A stretch of 41,446 nt of DNA from an uncultured Eubacteriales bacterium (GCA_900552015.1 URXY01000009.1:1-41446); one strand, 5' to 3'; positions 30,958 through 39,767 are shown, numbered from the stretch's first letter. Program-made: numbers and translations. The notes: generated by a model not told the origin, from the letters alone.

Positions 30958-32448
30958 TCATTTAGGGAGAAACTGCCCGACAAGGCAGGTGTATGCGCCG
31001 TCGTCCGAAGGCCAGATGGTGCGGACTTTGAGCGTATAGGGGAGGTCCTTGCCGCCTTTGCGCAGTGAGACGGACAGGGTGACGTCCGTGTCCGTCGGCG
31101 TGGTGTGAGAGACACGCTCTTTGAGGCGCTCGATCTCCTCGCGGCTGAGAAGGTCGGGATCCTGCCCCTCAGAGAGATAAAGCGTCACATGGCGGTGAGC
31201 CTCGTCGGCGTCCCAGTCGGTGAGGATGATCTTGTCCATCCAGTGGTCATAGACGAACTGGATGCCGCCGCACTGCTCGGCGAAAAATTCCATCTTCGCC
31301 TGCTCGATGGGCAGCAGCTTGAGCGCGCGGTCGTCATTCGGCAGTGAGCGCTGCTCGAGCATCTCACTTGCGAGGCGCTGCGAGTCGAGCTGATAGTCAA
31401 AGCTGCTGGGCTCGTGCTGCATACAGGTGCGCAGTTGGTCGTCCACAGCCCTCAGACAGTCGAGCAGCAGCGGGTTGAACGCACCGCACTCGCCGTTTAA
31501 TATCATCTGCATAGCAGTCTCGTGGGAGAAGCCCTTTTTATAGCAGCGCTCACTCGTGAGCGCGTCGTAAACGTCCGCGAGCGCGACGACCTGCGCCGAG
31601 ATGGGGATATCGTCGCCTTTCAGTCCGTCGGGATAGCCGCGGCCGTCCCAGCGCTCGTGGTGCCAGCGGCAAATTTCGTGCGCGGTGCGCATGAGCGGGT
31701 CATCCTGCGGCAGGATCATATCGTCGAGCAGCTTGTCGCCCTCGGTCGTGTGGGCCTTCATGATCTCAAATTGCTCACGCGTGAGCTTGCCGGGCTTGTT
31801 GAGGATCTCGGCGGGAATATTGATCTTGCCGATGTCGTGCAGCGCGGAAACGGTGCTGATCATCGAGATGTCCGCCTGCGAGAGGGGATAGCGGTCCGAG
31901 ATATTGACGATCTGGCGCGGCAACAGGTCTGTGATGGTGCGCACATGCAGGATATGCATGCCGGATTCGAAGTTCTTCGACTCGACGACGCGGCTCAGGA
32001 TATTGATGATGGTGGCATTCGTCTTCTCGCGCTCGTAGACCTGCTCCTCAGCGAGGCAGACGAGGTCCTTCTGGCGCGCATAGAGCGCGAGCGTGTTGCT
32101 CACGCGGCGCTGCACGACCACGAGGTTGAAGGGCCTGCCGATATAGTCGGTCACGCCGAGATCGTATGCCTTCTGGATGAGGTCCGCGCTGTCCTCGGAC
32201 GAGATGATGACGGGGATATCCTGCAGCCAGTTGCGCTGGCGCATGGCCTCGAGCACGCCGAAGCCATCGAGGTGCGGCATATTGATGTCGAGCAGCAAAA
32301 GGTCGATATCGAAATGCTCGTGCAGCAGGTCGAGCGCTTGCACGCCGTCGTCGGCATACAGGTAATCGTAGCGCTTGCCGAGTATCTCGGACAATATCTG
32401 CTGATTCATTTTAGAGTCATCGGCGATGAGAATTTTAGCTTCATCCAT
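30958..32448 (-). CDS. HD-GYP response regulator (cyclic-di-GMP phosphodiesterase)
   Basis: A 496-residue cytoplasmic protein. Residues 1-120 are a receiver (ILIADDSKMN, phospho-Asp in LLLDINMPHLDG). A coiled linker leads to an HD-GYP domain at about 145-330 with HDIGK, the metal-binding HHERWDGRGYPDGL and LADVYDALTSERCYKKG all intact. The C-terminal 150 residues look PAS-like (MEFFAEQCGGIQFVYD). HD-GYP enzymes hydrolyse c-di-GMP. The related pseudogene on the other strand carries further C-terminal modules (PAS-like, GGDEF), which this gene lacks. The ATG follows GAGGATATCGCC. Confidence 0.9.
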   Translation of the reverse strand: MDEAKILIADDSKMNQQILSEILGKRYDYLYADDGVQALDLLHEHFDIDLLLLDINMPHLDGFGVLEAMRQRNWLQDIPVIISSEDSADLIQKAYDLGVTDYIGRPFNLVVVQRRVSNTLALYARQKDLVCLAEEQVYEREKTNATIINILSRVVESKNFESGMHILHVRTITDLLPRQIVNISDRYPLSQADISMISTVSALHDIGKINIPAEILNKPGKLTREQFEIMKAHTTEGDKLLDDMILPQDDPLMRTAHEICRWHHERWDGRGYPDGLKGDDIPISAQVVALADVYDALTSERCYKKGFSHETAMQMILNGECGAFNPLLLDCLRAVDDQLRTCMQHEPSSFDYQLDSQRLASEMLEQRSLPNDDRALKLLPIEQAKMEFFAEQCGGIQFVYDHWMDKIILTDWDADEAHRHVTLYLSEGQDPDLLSREEIERLKERVSHTTPTDTDVTLSVSLRKGGKDLPYTLKVRTIWPSDDGAYTCLVGQFLPK

Positions 32449-32631
32449 GGCGATATCCTCGGCCGTGTGTTCGACCGGCGAACACGCAGCCTTTTATGAA
32501 GATCACGGCGAAAAACGCCGCGTACCCGCTGGAAAAGCGGACAAAAAAAGCGGTACCGAAACGACCGGTGCCCGAGATGGCCGCGCGGCGTGACATCGGC
32601 ACGGCTGTGCCTTTGTTGCGATATTGAGGCC

Positions 32632-32660
32632 ATGCTAACATACATTAAATTCAGGTGCAA
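32632..32660 (-). promoter_or_regulatory. Promoter of the HD-GYP gene
   Basis: TTGCAC, 17 bases, TAGCAT on the minus strand (with TG just before the -10). The start would be near 32625, giving a 5' leader of about 175 bases. The leader has several GC hairpins but does not fit the GEMM c-di-GMP riboswitch core. Confidence 0.6.
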
Positions 32661-32819
32661 GGAAAAATCCGCAAAAAGACGGAGAAATTTTGGCAAATAA
32701 ACGGAAAAGTTCGAAAAGCGGCGGCCTGCGCATCGGTATGCGGACTGCTGTTGAGCGTTATGACCCAAAAAGTGAAGCAGGCGCAAAAAATGTTTCAAAG
32801 AAGTGAAAGAGGATGAATA

Positions 32820-32849
32820 TTGACATTCTTTTGCAAACGAGAGTATCGT
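32820..32849 (+). promoter_or_regulatory. Promoter facing the HD-GYP pseudogene
   Basis: TTGACA and TATCGT, 18 bases apart, about 55 bases upstream of the pseudogene's first family-like codons. It is divergent from the HD-GYP promoter. The gap 32449-32903 holds only these promoters and the leader. Confidence 0.5.
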
Positions 32850-32903
32850 AAAAACGCAGATTTTGATAGAATTTAACGCATTCTTAACGGCTGCGGCCCG
32901 AAA

Positions 32904-34402
32904 ATGAGCCGCACCTTCGTGCCGGGCGTGGTGCGGCGGCGCATCGTCAATACCGCCCTGCTGCACACGAAAAAGCAGCGGCTAATGAGCATCGTGACCG
33001 AGCGTTTCTATCAGAAGGAGAAAAACAACGAATTGCTCGTAGCCATCCTGAGCCACGCCGTGGAGTGCCACGGCGCCGAGGACGGCGCGCATATGACGCA
33101 CGTCGGCCTTGCGATGAGGCTGCTCCTGCAGCGCATGATGGAAAAGACCGATCGCTATCATCTGGAGCAGGCGGACATCGAGGCGATCCGCATGGCCTCG
33201 GAGCTGCACGACATCGGCAAGCTCCAGATACCGGCGGAGATACTGACCAAGCCCGGTGCGCTGACGGCCGAGGAATGTGAGATCGTCAAGCGGCACACGG
33301 TGCTGGGCGCGAAGACCGTCACAGAACTACCCGTCTGCCAGAACGAGCGGCTCGTCAAGTATACCATTGAGATATGCCACTGACACCATGAGCGCTGGAA
33401 CGGCGACGGTCACCCCGACGGGCTCAAGGTCGACTTTGTCGCGGACCAGCACCAGAGCGCCGCACGCCGCGTGGTCGAGGAGCTTTACCACGGCACCGGC
33501 GACTCGGGCACGCGCATCGCCGTGCAGCTCGAAGAGGAGCGCGCCAAGCGCAAGTTCTTCGGCGAGCTGACGGAGGAGATGCGGTTTGAATACACGGTGC
33601 AGCCCTCGGCGCTGGCGCTTTCGGCGGGGGCGGTCGCGCTGATCGGACTGCCGCATCTGACGGTAGACCCGCCGGACAGCGCAGACCTGATGGCAGTCAT
33701 CTCGCCGGACCTCGTGCCGCAGATACGCGAACGCCTGAAGGAAATGACGGCGGACGAGACATACTTTGAGCTTGGATCCGAGATCGTCATCGGGGGCAAG
33801 CCGCGCTGGTTCCAGCTTGCGGTGATGGTCACGTGGTCTGTGGCCGAGCCCGGACGGTGCAGCTCCATTACAGGGCAGATACGGAACATAACTTTAACTA
33901 CCGCCGCCTGATGGACATGAGCGAGCGGCTCGCGGACGAACGGCCCGCACAGAGGATGACGCCGGTCATGGCGGAGGACGACGGCATACTGCGCAACACG
34001 CGCGCACAGGTCGACGGCGTTCTGCGCGGTTACCGGCAGATGTTCGACATCACGTGCCTGGTCGACCCCGGCATCTGCATGGAGTTGACCAAAAGTCGTG
34101 GCGTGAACAGGAGCGAACACTGCTATGCGGTGTGGAACAAGACGCACCGCTGTGAGCGCTGCATCTCGCAGGAGGTCGTGCGCTCACAGACAACGCAGAC
34201 GAAGATCGAGACGCGCGGGAACGACGTTTTCTATGTCGGCGCCTCATATCTCGAGGTGAACGGCCTGCCGCATTCGCTCGAGCTCGTCAATCACCTGCAC
34301 AGCGACGACGAGCTCGTGCGCTACGGCGGCGCATACGTCAAGGGACGCATTTCACAGACGATACACAAAGCAGACCTTGCCATGTATGAAGCAAAAACAT
34401 AA
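32904..34402 (+). pseudogene. Decayed HD-GYP / PAS / GGDEF response regulator
   Basis: The receiver is missing; only its end and linker remain (FVPGVVRRRIVNT). HD follows (ELHDIGKLQIPAEIL), then the conserved ICRWHHERW has become ICH-stop-HHERW: TGA at 33381-33383 replaces Trp and His replaces Arg. After GHPDGLKV about 60 residues of HD-GYP are deleted. The PAS-like part (EERAKRKFFGELTEEM) shifts frame near 33830-33900, continuing as HNFNYRRLMDMSERL. A Cys-rich segment (CYAVWNKTHRCERC) follows, then a GGDEF domain cut from RYGG directly to ADLAMYEAK. It was homologous to the divergent gene at 30958. Several independent lesions make function impossible. Confidence 0.88.
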
Positions 34403-34439
34403 AAGGATCGTTTAGCAATTTACAGAGAGAAAAAAGACG

Positions 34440-34793
34440 ATGAAGCTTAATAAATTTTTCAGCAGTGTTGGCGGCGATTACGGCGAGGCAAAAGCCCGTT
34501 TTCAGAGCGATGAGCGCATCGCCCGCTTCCTGAGAATGTTTCCGGGCGATGACAGTATGCAGAACCTGAGCGCTGCCGTCAGCGCGAACGACGCGCCCAC
34601 CGCGTTCCGCGCGGTGCATACGCTCAAGGGCGTAGCGCTCGACCTGGGGCTCGGAGCGTTGGCAGAGGCCAGCTCCAAGATGACGGAGGCCCTGCGCGGC
34701 AGCGACATGCTGCCTGCCGATCCCGAGCTCTACGCCGCGGTCCACTGCGAATACAGCAAGGTGCGCGGGGCGCTCGACCAGCTCGAAGCCTAA
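34440..34793 (+). CDS. Histidine phosphotransfer (Hpt) domain protein
   Basis: A 117-residue four-helix Hpt protein with the phospho-accepting His in AVHTLKGVALDLGL, followed by LGALAEASSKMTEAL. It relays phosphate between a hybrid kinase and a response regulator. It starts 37 bases after the pseudogene on the same strand, so it was probably the last gene of that operon. Its partners could be the HD-GYP regulator at 30958 or hybrid kinases like the one at 342-1665, but this is inference. Weak ribosome-binding site (GAGAGAAAAAA). Confidence 0.85.
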   Translation: MKLNKFFSSVGGDYGEAKARFQSDERIARFLRMFPGDDSMQNLSAAVSANDAPTAFRAVHTLKGVALDLGLGALAEASSKMTEALRGSDMLPADPELYAAVHCEYSKVRGALDQLEA

Positions 34794-34805
34794 AACCGGA
34801 TGGGA

Positions 34806-34836
34806 AAAGCCCCGCGGCCTTTGGCCGTGGGGCTTT
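34806..34836. terminator. Bidirectional terminator between Hpt and cardiolipin synthase genes
   Basis: A 14-bp stem AAAGCCCCGCGGCC / GGCCGTGGGGCTTT (34806-34819 / 34823-34836), with one wobble and a 3-base loop, lies between convergent genes. Confidence 0.85.
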
Positions 34837-34849
34837 GGTATGGGGCGGG

Positions 34850-36418
34850 TCACAGCAGCGGCGCGATGATGCGCATACAGGGGCCCATCAGCTTGCGCAG
34901 CAGCGGGTCAGCTTTCAGCAGCGCGCGGTCTGCGCGCACGCACTTTTGGAGCGTTTGCTGGAAGTCGCGCTCAATGTCGCTGATCTCAGGCTTGTCGTAG
35001 AGGTAGGCCGCGCACTCGAAGTGGTGGTACAGGCTGCGGTAGTCTAAGTTGATGGTGCCGACGACGGCCTTGCAGTCGTCGCTGACGAAGACCTTGGCGT
35101 GGACGAAGCCTGGCTCGTACTCATAGATATGCACGCCGCTGTCAAGAAGGCGGCGGTAATAGGTGTGCGCCAGTGAAAATGCGATCTCCTTGTCGGGAAC
35201 ATGGGGCAGGATGAGCTGGACCTCCACGCCGCGCTGTGCGGCATACGTGAGCGCGGTGATCATCTCGTTGTCGATGATGAGATACGGCGTCATGATGTGC
35301 ACATAGCGGTTTGCGCGGCTGATGATGTCCATGTAGACCATCTCGCCGACGAGGTCGCGGTCGAGCGGACTGTCTCCATAGGGGATGACGTAGCCCTGTG
35401 TTTCCCGCGGCGGCTGGGGAATGTCGAGATAGCGGGAATAGGCGCTCGGGTCGAAGTGCGGCTCGTTGTTGTCCCACATCTGAAGGAACATCAGCGTCAG
35501 GCTTCGCACGGCGTCGCCGCGCAGGACGATGGCCGTGTCCTTCCAGTGCCCGTGACGCTTGACGCGGTTGATGTACTCATCCGCGAGGTTGATGCCGCCC
35601 GTGAAGCCGACCTTGCCGTCGATGACCATGATCTTGCGGTGGTCGCGGTAGTTGTAATGCGTGGAGACAAAGGGACGCAGGGGAGCGAACATCTTGCACG
35701 CGATACCGAGCTTTTGAAGCTTTTCCGGATAGGAATAGGGCAGCAGCGCCACAGCGCAGGTGCCGTCGTACATGAAGCGGACCTCCACGCCCTGCTTGAC
35801 CTTCTCGGTGAGGAGCTCAAGGATGCGGCCCCACATATGACCCTCGCTCACGATGAAGTATTCGAGGAAGATGAAGTGCTCGGCCTTCTTCAGCTCGTCG
35901 AGCATCACGCCGAACGCGTCGTCGCCGAGCGGGAAGTATTCAACATCCGTATTTTGATAGGCGGGGAAACCACAGTGCTCCAGATATGCGGCAAGCCCCT
36001 GCGTTTCCGGAGGCAAGTCCGTTGTTTGGCAGGCGGTGGGGGAAGGAATGAGGTCCTTCGTCTGCGCCTGAATGTCGTTATAACGGCGGATCATCAGCCG
36101 GTGGCCGAGGTCAGTGCGGATGTAGAGGTACAGGATCAGTCCGAAGACCGGCAGCACCGAGAGGATGAAGAACCATGTGAGCTTGATGGTCGGGTTATCA
36201 TCATTGCCGAAGAGCGAGAGCACGATGACCGCTGAGAGCAGCGTATTGCCGCCCCAGAAATAGGGCATCGCCCCTTCGAGCCTGTAAAAAGCGAGGAAGA
36301 GGAACAGGATCTGCACGATCAGCGAGACGATGATGATGCCCGTGCGGCCGAAGATGATCTGCAGCAGGCCGCGCTTGCCCTTTTCCAGAAGCAGGATGCT
36401 GTTGTCGTCGTCTTTCAT
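34850..36418 (-). CDS. cls: Cardiolipin synthase (phospholipase D family)
   Basis: A 522-residue membrane enzyme. Two or three N-terminal helices (about residues 20-110) precede two PLD domains with HKD motifs HRKIMVIDG and HAKVFVSD, each followed by the usual Gly/Asn (FTGGINLADEY, GTINLDYRS). It condenses two phosphatidylglycerol molecules into cardiolipin and glycerol. The ATG at 36418, following AGAAGG, was chosen over an ATG 15 codons upstream that lacks a ribosome-binding site. Monocistronic. Confidence 0.9.
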   Translation of the reverse strand: MKDDDNSILLLEKGKRGLLQIIFGRTGIIIVSLIVQILFLFLAFYRLEGAMPYFWGGNTLLSAVIVLSLFGNDDNPTIKLTWFFILSVLPVFGLILYLYIRTDLGHRLMIRRYNDIQAQTKDLIPSPTACQTTDLPPETQGLAAYLEHCGFPAYQNTDVEYFPLGDDAFGVMLDELKKAEHFIFLEYFIVSEGHMWGRILELLTEKVKQGVEVRFMYDGTCAVALLPYSYPEKLQKLGIACKMFAPLRPFVSTHYNYRDHRKIMVIDGKVGFTGGINLADEYINRVKRHGHWKDTAIVLRGDAVRSLTLMFLQMWDNNEPHFDPSAYSRYLDIPQPPRETQGYVIPYGDSPLDRDLVGEMVYMDIISRANRYVHIMTPYLIIDNEMITALTYAAQRGVEVQLILPHVPDKEIAFSLAHTYYRRLLDSGVHIYEYEPGFVHAKVFVSDDCKAVVGTINLDYRSLYHHFECAAYLYDKPEISDIERDFQQTLQKCVRADRALLKADPLLRKLMGPCMRIIAPLL

Positions 36419-36583
36419 AAAAACCTTCTTTCTAAATTGGCAGACTGCTATTTTCTCTATCATATCACGCTACGACAGAAAAAGAAAGTGGGTGTCCGTG
36501 GCGGAATGTGAGGAAAAGCACTGATCGGTGCTGGCGGCGGTACGAAAAATATGCTACTATTTGACTGATAAGGGGGAGATGAC

Positions 36584-37090
36584 ATGGAAAAGACCAGCGA
36601 GGTCCACAATATCCCGCCGCTGTATGACAAAAACTCGCGCGTGCTCATTTTGGGCTCGTTCCCGTCGGTCAAGTCGCGCAAGGCGGCGTTTTTCTACGCG
36701 CACCCGCAGAACCGCTTCTGGCCGACGCTCGCGACGCTCTTTGGCGAGGAAACGCCAAAGACGGTCGAAGAAAAACGCTCGCTTGCCCTGCGCCATGGCG
36801 TCGCCCTGTGGGATACCATCGGTTCGTGTGAGATCGTGGGCTCGTCAGACGCGAGCATCACAAATGTCGTGCCGAACGATCTGAGCGTCATTTTAGACGC
36901 GGCGGACATTCGGGCGGTTTTCTGCAACGGCGGCACGTCGTATGATAGCTACAACAGATACTGTCGCGCAGCGGCGGGGCGCGAGGCGGTCAAGCTGCCC
37001 TCCACCTCGCCCGCGAACGCGCGCTGGACGCAGGAAAAGCTCCTGTGCGCGTGGCGTGAAGCGCTCCGCCCTTACCTGACAGTTGTTTGA
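36584..37090 (+). CDS. Hypoxanthine (deoxyinosine)-DNA glycosylase, UDG family 6
   Basis: A 168-residue base-excision repair enzyme of the uracil-DNA glycosylase superfamily. Motif 1 is GSFPSVKS, followed by FYAHPQNRFW with the conserved Asn of family 6. ALWDTIGSCE and the C-terminal LPSTSPANA complete the fold. It removes hypoxanthine produced by adenine deamination. The start is the ATG after GGGGGAGATGAC. A MATE transporter gene with its own promoter follows 68 bases later. Confidence 0.85.
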   Translation: MEKTSEVHNIPPLYDKNSRVLILGSFPSVKSRKAAFFYAHPQNRFWPTLATLFGEETPKTVEEKRSLALRHGVALWDTIGSCEIVGSSDASITNVVPNDLSVILDAADIRAVFCNGGTSYDSYNRYCRAAAGREAVKLPSTSPANARWTQEKLLCAWREALRPYLTVV

Positions 37091-37095
37091 CAAAG

Positions 37096-37124
37096 TTGAC
37101 AAAGCGGGCGAAAAGGCATATGAT
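37096..37124 (+). promoter_or_regulatory. Promoter of the MATE transporter gene
   Basis: TTGACA, 17 bases, TATGAT. A tandem TTTGACAAAG lies ten bases upstream, giving a short direct repeat (TTGACAAAG twice). Confidence 0.8.
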
Positions 37125-37158
37125 ACAGCCCGCAAAAGGTAAAAAAGGAGAACTTTCC

Positions 37159-38532
37159 ATGGCAGACAAGTCTGTTTCCCTGCAGGGGAACAAAAGCGTA
37201 TTGTTCACGAACCGCCAGCTCATCACGCTGATGTGGCCGCTGTTGCTCGAGCAGATGCTTGCCATCGCCGTCGGCCTTGCCGACTCGCTGATGGTCGCGA
37301 CCGTCGGCGACGCGGCCATCAGCGCCGTTTCGCTGGTCGACTCTATCAGCAATCTGATGATCTACATCTTTTCGGCGATGGCGACGGGCGGCGCGGCGGT
37401 CGCGGGTCAGTATATCGGCTTGAAGCAGAAGGAGGATGCCTGCAACGCGGGCCAGCAGCTCATCGCGCTGCTGGCGGTGGTGTCGGTCTTCTTCGTGGCG
37501 CTGCTGTACCTCTTCCGCCCGCAGATACTCACGACGATGTTTGGCCACATCGAGCCCGATGTCATGGCCGCGACGAACACCTATTATTTATATGTGATGG
37601 CGTCCATCCCCGGTATCGCGCTCTACAACGGCGGTGCGGCGCTGTTCCGCACGATGGGCCGGAGCGACGTGTCGCTCAAGGTCTCACTCCTGATGAACGG
37701 CATCAATGTTGCGGGCAATGCGATCCTCATCTTCGGCGTGGGTATGGACGTTGCGGGCGTTGCCATCCCGACGCTCATTTCCCGCACGGTGGCGGCAGCC
37801 GTCATCCTCGGTCTGCTCTTCAATAAAAAGCTGATGCTGCACCTCTCGGATGTGCGCGGCTTCCGCCTCGATATGCGCCTGATGAAGAACATCTTTTACA
37901 TCGGTGTGCCGAGCGGCGTCGAAAACGGAATGTTTCAATTGGGACGCCTTGTGCTCTTCAGCCTCATTTCGACCTTCGGCACGGCGTCGATGGTGGCGAA
38001 TGCCATCGGCAACACGCTCGGCAATTTCAACTGCTTTGCCGGTCAGGCCATCAACCTCGGTCTTGCAGCGGTGGTGAGCCAGTGCGTCGGCGCGGGTGAA
38101 TTCGATCAGGCGCGCGCGTACTTCCGAAAGATCGTCAAGTGGACCTACGTCATTCAGGGCTCGGTCAACATCCTCATCATTTCGATGCTGCCACTCATTA
38201 TGCGCATCTACAATGTCTCGCCCGAGGCGGAAAAGCTGGCTGTCACGGTCTCGCTCATCCACGGCATCTCGGCGATGACGCTCTGGGTACCGGCGTTTAT
38301 GATCACCGCTTTTCTGCGCGCGGCGGGCGACGCGAAGTTCACGATGCTCGCCAGCATGACGACGATGTGGCTCGTGCGCGTGCTGCTGGCCTACATTCTC
38401 GGCAAATACATGGGCTACGGCGTGGTCGGCGTGTGGGTCGCCCATGCGATCGTCGACTGGTCGGTGCGCAGCATCATCTTCTACCACCGCTACCGTGGCG
38501 GAAAGTGGAAGCAGATGGGCATCAAGGCATGA
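37159..38532 (+). CDS. MATE family efflux transporter
   Basis: A 457-residue membrane protein with the twelve hydrophobic segments and two-fold pseudo-symmetry of MATE pumps. It begins with LMWPLLLEQMLAIAVGLADSLMVA and continues with ALFRTMGRSDVSLKVSLLMNGINV and AFLRAAGDAKFTM, matching the conserved repeat positions. MATE proteins export drugs or metabolites against Na+ or H+; the substrate is unknown. The start follows AAAAAGGAGAA. A terminator and the second multi-hairpin repeat follow. Confidence 0.92.
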   Translation: MADKSVSLQGNKSVLFTNRQLITLMWPLLLEQMLAIAVGLADSLMVATVGDAAISAVSLVDSISNLMIYIFSAMATGGAAVAGQYIGLKQKEDACNAGQQLIALLAVVSVFFVALLYLFRPQILTTMFGHIEPDVMAATNTYYLYVMASIPGIALYNGGAALFRTMGRSDVSLKVSLLMNGINVAGNAILIFGVGMDVAGVAIPTLISRTVAAAVILGLLFNKKLMLHLSDVRGFRLDMRLMKNIFYIGVPSGVENGMFQLGRLVLFSLISTFGTASMVANAIGNTLGNFNCFAGQAINLGLAAVVSQCVGAGEFDQARAYFRKIVKWTYVIQGSVNILIISMLPLIMRIYNVSPEAEKLAVTVSLIHGISAMTLWVPAFMITAFLRAAGDAKFTMLASMTTMWLVRVLLAYILGKYMGYGVVGVWVAHAIVDWSVRSIIFYHRYRGGKWKQMGIKA

Positions 38533-38537
38533 GAGTT

Positions 38538-38566
38538 TCGAAAAAGCGGCATAGCCGCTTTTTCGA
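38538..38566 (+). terminator. Terminator of the MATE gene
   Basis: A 13-bp stem TCGAAAAAGCGGC / GCCGCTTTTTCGA (38538-38550 / 38554-38566), three-base loop, with the T-run inside the stem end. Confidence 0.85.
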
Positions 38567-38574
38567 GAAGGATG

Positions 38575-38706
38575 CACGGGGCTTCGTGCCTCGGTTGCCC
38601 ACCGCAGGCGGGCAATTCGACACGCGCCCCGTGAGAAGTGTTTTTCGCCACGTACACGCCGAGGCGAAAAACGAATCAAAAACATTTCGCGGCTGCGGCC
38701 GCGAAA
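38575..38706. repeat. Three-hairpin structured intergenic repeat, copy 2
   Basis: Outer stem CACGGGGC / GCCCCGTG (38575-38582 / 38626-38633) encloses TTCGTGCC (38583), an inner hairpin TGCCCACC-GCA-GGCGGGCA (38596-38614, one A-C mismatch) and GACACGCGC (38619). Hairpin 2 is GTTTTTCGCC / GGCGAAAAAC (38640-38649 / 38663-38672). Hairpin 3 is 22 bases, 38685-38706, TTTCGCGGC / GCCGCGAAA. Architecture and the conserved strands match 9067-9187, while hairpins 2 and 3 differ in sequence but keep pairing. Like copy 1 it directly follows a terminator. Confidence 0.7.
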
Positions 38707-38711
38707 ATAGG

Positions 38712-38744
38712 AAAAGGTCTCCGCTTTTTGAGCGGAGACCTTTT
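38712..38744. terminator. Terminator after copy 2 of the repeat, serving the minus-strand gene
   Basis: A perfect 14-bp stem AAAAGGTCTCCGCT / AGCGGAGACCTTTT (38712-38725 / 38731-38744). It lies 16 bases after the stop of the minus-strand hypothetical gene. Confidence 0.85.
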
Positions 38745-38760
38745 GTCTTCTTTTACACTT

Positions 38761-39168
38761 TTACATTTCAACGGTGATGTTGTCGGTGCCGTGCTGCTCA
38801 AATTCGCCAAGGTAGGTGTCCATGCGCTCGCGCAGCTCGTCGACGTTTTCGGGCGTAGGCGCGTCTGTTTCCATATCGCGCAGGGCAAGCTCCTGAGCGA
38901 GGATCTCAAAAAACATCGTGTCCTCATAGGCCATGATCGCCTCGTGGATGCCGCCCTCGGCAAACGCGCGCGAGGGGATGAGCTCGCCCTGATACGCCTC
39001 GACCAGCGGCACCATGCCGTGAGAGAGACAGTGGGCGAAGACGGTGCTCTCCACATCGTCGTATTCGAGGATGCGGTCGTCGCCGCGGGTGGAGTTCATC
39101 ACCCAGTTGCCGACATAGACCAGATCGAGCAGACGGCGGAACTGCTTTTCCGTCAATTCAATATTCAT
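38761..39168 (-). CDS. Hypothetical protein
   Basis: A 135-residue acidic soluble protein that I do not recognise. It is mainly helical: MNIELTEKQFRRLLDLVYVG opens it and LRERMDTYLGEFEQHG closes it. There is no signal peptide, membrane segment or cysteine cluster. The ATG at 39168 follows AAGGGGGG; the longer open frame upstream overlaps the divergent gene and is not coding. It is divergent from the DUF1934 gene across a region with a 16-base palindrome. Confidence 0.75.
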   Translation of the reverse strand: MNIELTEKQFRRLLDLVYVGNWVMNSTRGDDRILEYDDVESTVFAHCLSHGMVPLVEAYQGELIPSRAFAEGGIHEAIMAYEDTMFFEILAQELALRDMETDAPTPENVDELRERMDTYLGEFEQHGTDNITVEM

Positions 39169-39210
39169 TGTGATGCCCCCCTTTGCCGGAAAAAGATCTG
39201 CATAGCAGAG

Positions 39211-39308
39211 ATTATAGCACGCCCTCTTTTCTTTTGCTATAGCAAAAACAAGGAAAAGCGCAAAAAAAGCGGCGGGTGCTTGTTTCTTTTGCTGCATCGT
39301 AGTATGAT
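39211..39308. promoter_or_regulatory. Divergent promoter region with a 16-base palindrome
   Basis: Plus-strand promoter TTGTTT (39280-39285), 17 bases, TATGAT (39303-39308) for DUF1934. The minus-strand -10 TATAAT (39211-39216) lacks a good -35; its -35 position falls within the perfect palindrome TTTTGCTATAGCAAAA (39232-39247), a likely regulator site. Confidence 0.6.
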
Positions 39309-39337
39309 GGCAAAAACGATCGAAAACAGGAGAGACT

Positions 39338-39760
39338 ATGAAAAGAAACGTATGGTTCACCGTGCACGGCGAGCAGCAATATGAAGGAATGGCGCCGGAC
39401 AGCGCTGAGCAGCGCCTGCCGGGCACGATCGAGGAAACGGCGGAGGGCCTGCGCCTGCGCTACGAAGAGCCGGGGGCGGATGGCACCGCCGCGACCGTCA
39501 CGCGCCTTGACCTTGCAGAGGGCGGCGCGGTGCTCACGCGCTTTGGCGCGGTGACGAGCGAGATGATCTTCCGCCCGGGCGAGACCCACACCACATACTA
39601 TGCAACGCCCTACGGGACCTTTCCGCTTACGGTGGAAACGGAATCGGTGCACTGGAAGTTTGATGAGCGCGGCGGAATGCTCTCGCTGCGCTACCGCATC
39701 GACCTTGGCGGGCAGAAGGGAAGGTGCGCGCTTCGCATCCGCGCAAAGGCGAAGGAATGA
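39338..39760 (+). CDS. DUF1934 (YwiB-like) beta-barrel protein
   Basis: A 140-residue protein of the DUF1934 family, predicted as a calycin-like beta-barrel: VWFTVHGEQQYEG, PGTIEETAEGLRLRYEEP, VLTRFGAVTSEMIFRPGE and YYATPYGTFPLTV follow the family pattern. Function in the family is not established. There is no signal peptide, so it is cytoplasmic. The start is the ATG after AACAGGAGAG. A single-gene transcript bounded by its own promoter and a terminator. Confidence 0.85.
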   Translation: MKRNVWFTVHGEQQYEGMAPDSAEQRLPGTIEETAEGLRLRYEEPGADGTAATVTRLDLAEGGAVLTRFGAVTSEMIFRPGETHTTYYATPYGTFPLTVETESVHWKFDERGGMLSLRYRIDLGGQKGRCALRIRAKAKE

Positions 39761-39767
39761 TAAAGGG

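Noticed and set aside
32449..32630. c-di-GMP (GEMM) riboswitch in the HD-GYP leader
   Set aside because: The leader has hairpins such as GGCAC-AGCC-GTGCC, but the conserved GEMM core blocks around the P2 stem and its tetraloop receptor are not there.
32441..32641. A 66-codon minus-strand frame with a hydrophobic stretch overlapping the HD-GYP start
   Set aside because: No ribosome-binding site at its start, unconvincing composition, and it lies within the leader; insufficient evidence for a membrane peptide gene.
32885..32935. Partial copy of the repeat (GGCTGCGGCC, CGAAAAT, TTCGTGCC occur here)
   Set aside because: The shared blocks are in the opposite order and do not form the hairpins; part of it encodes the start of the HD-GYP pseudogene.
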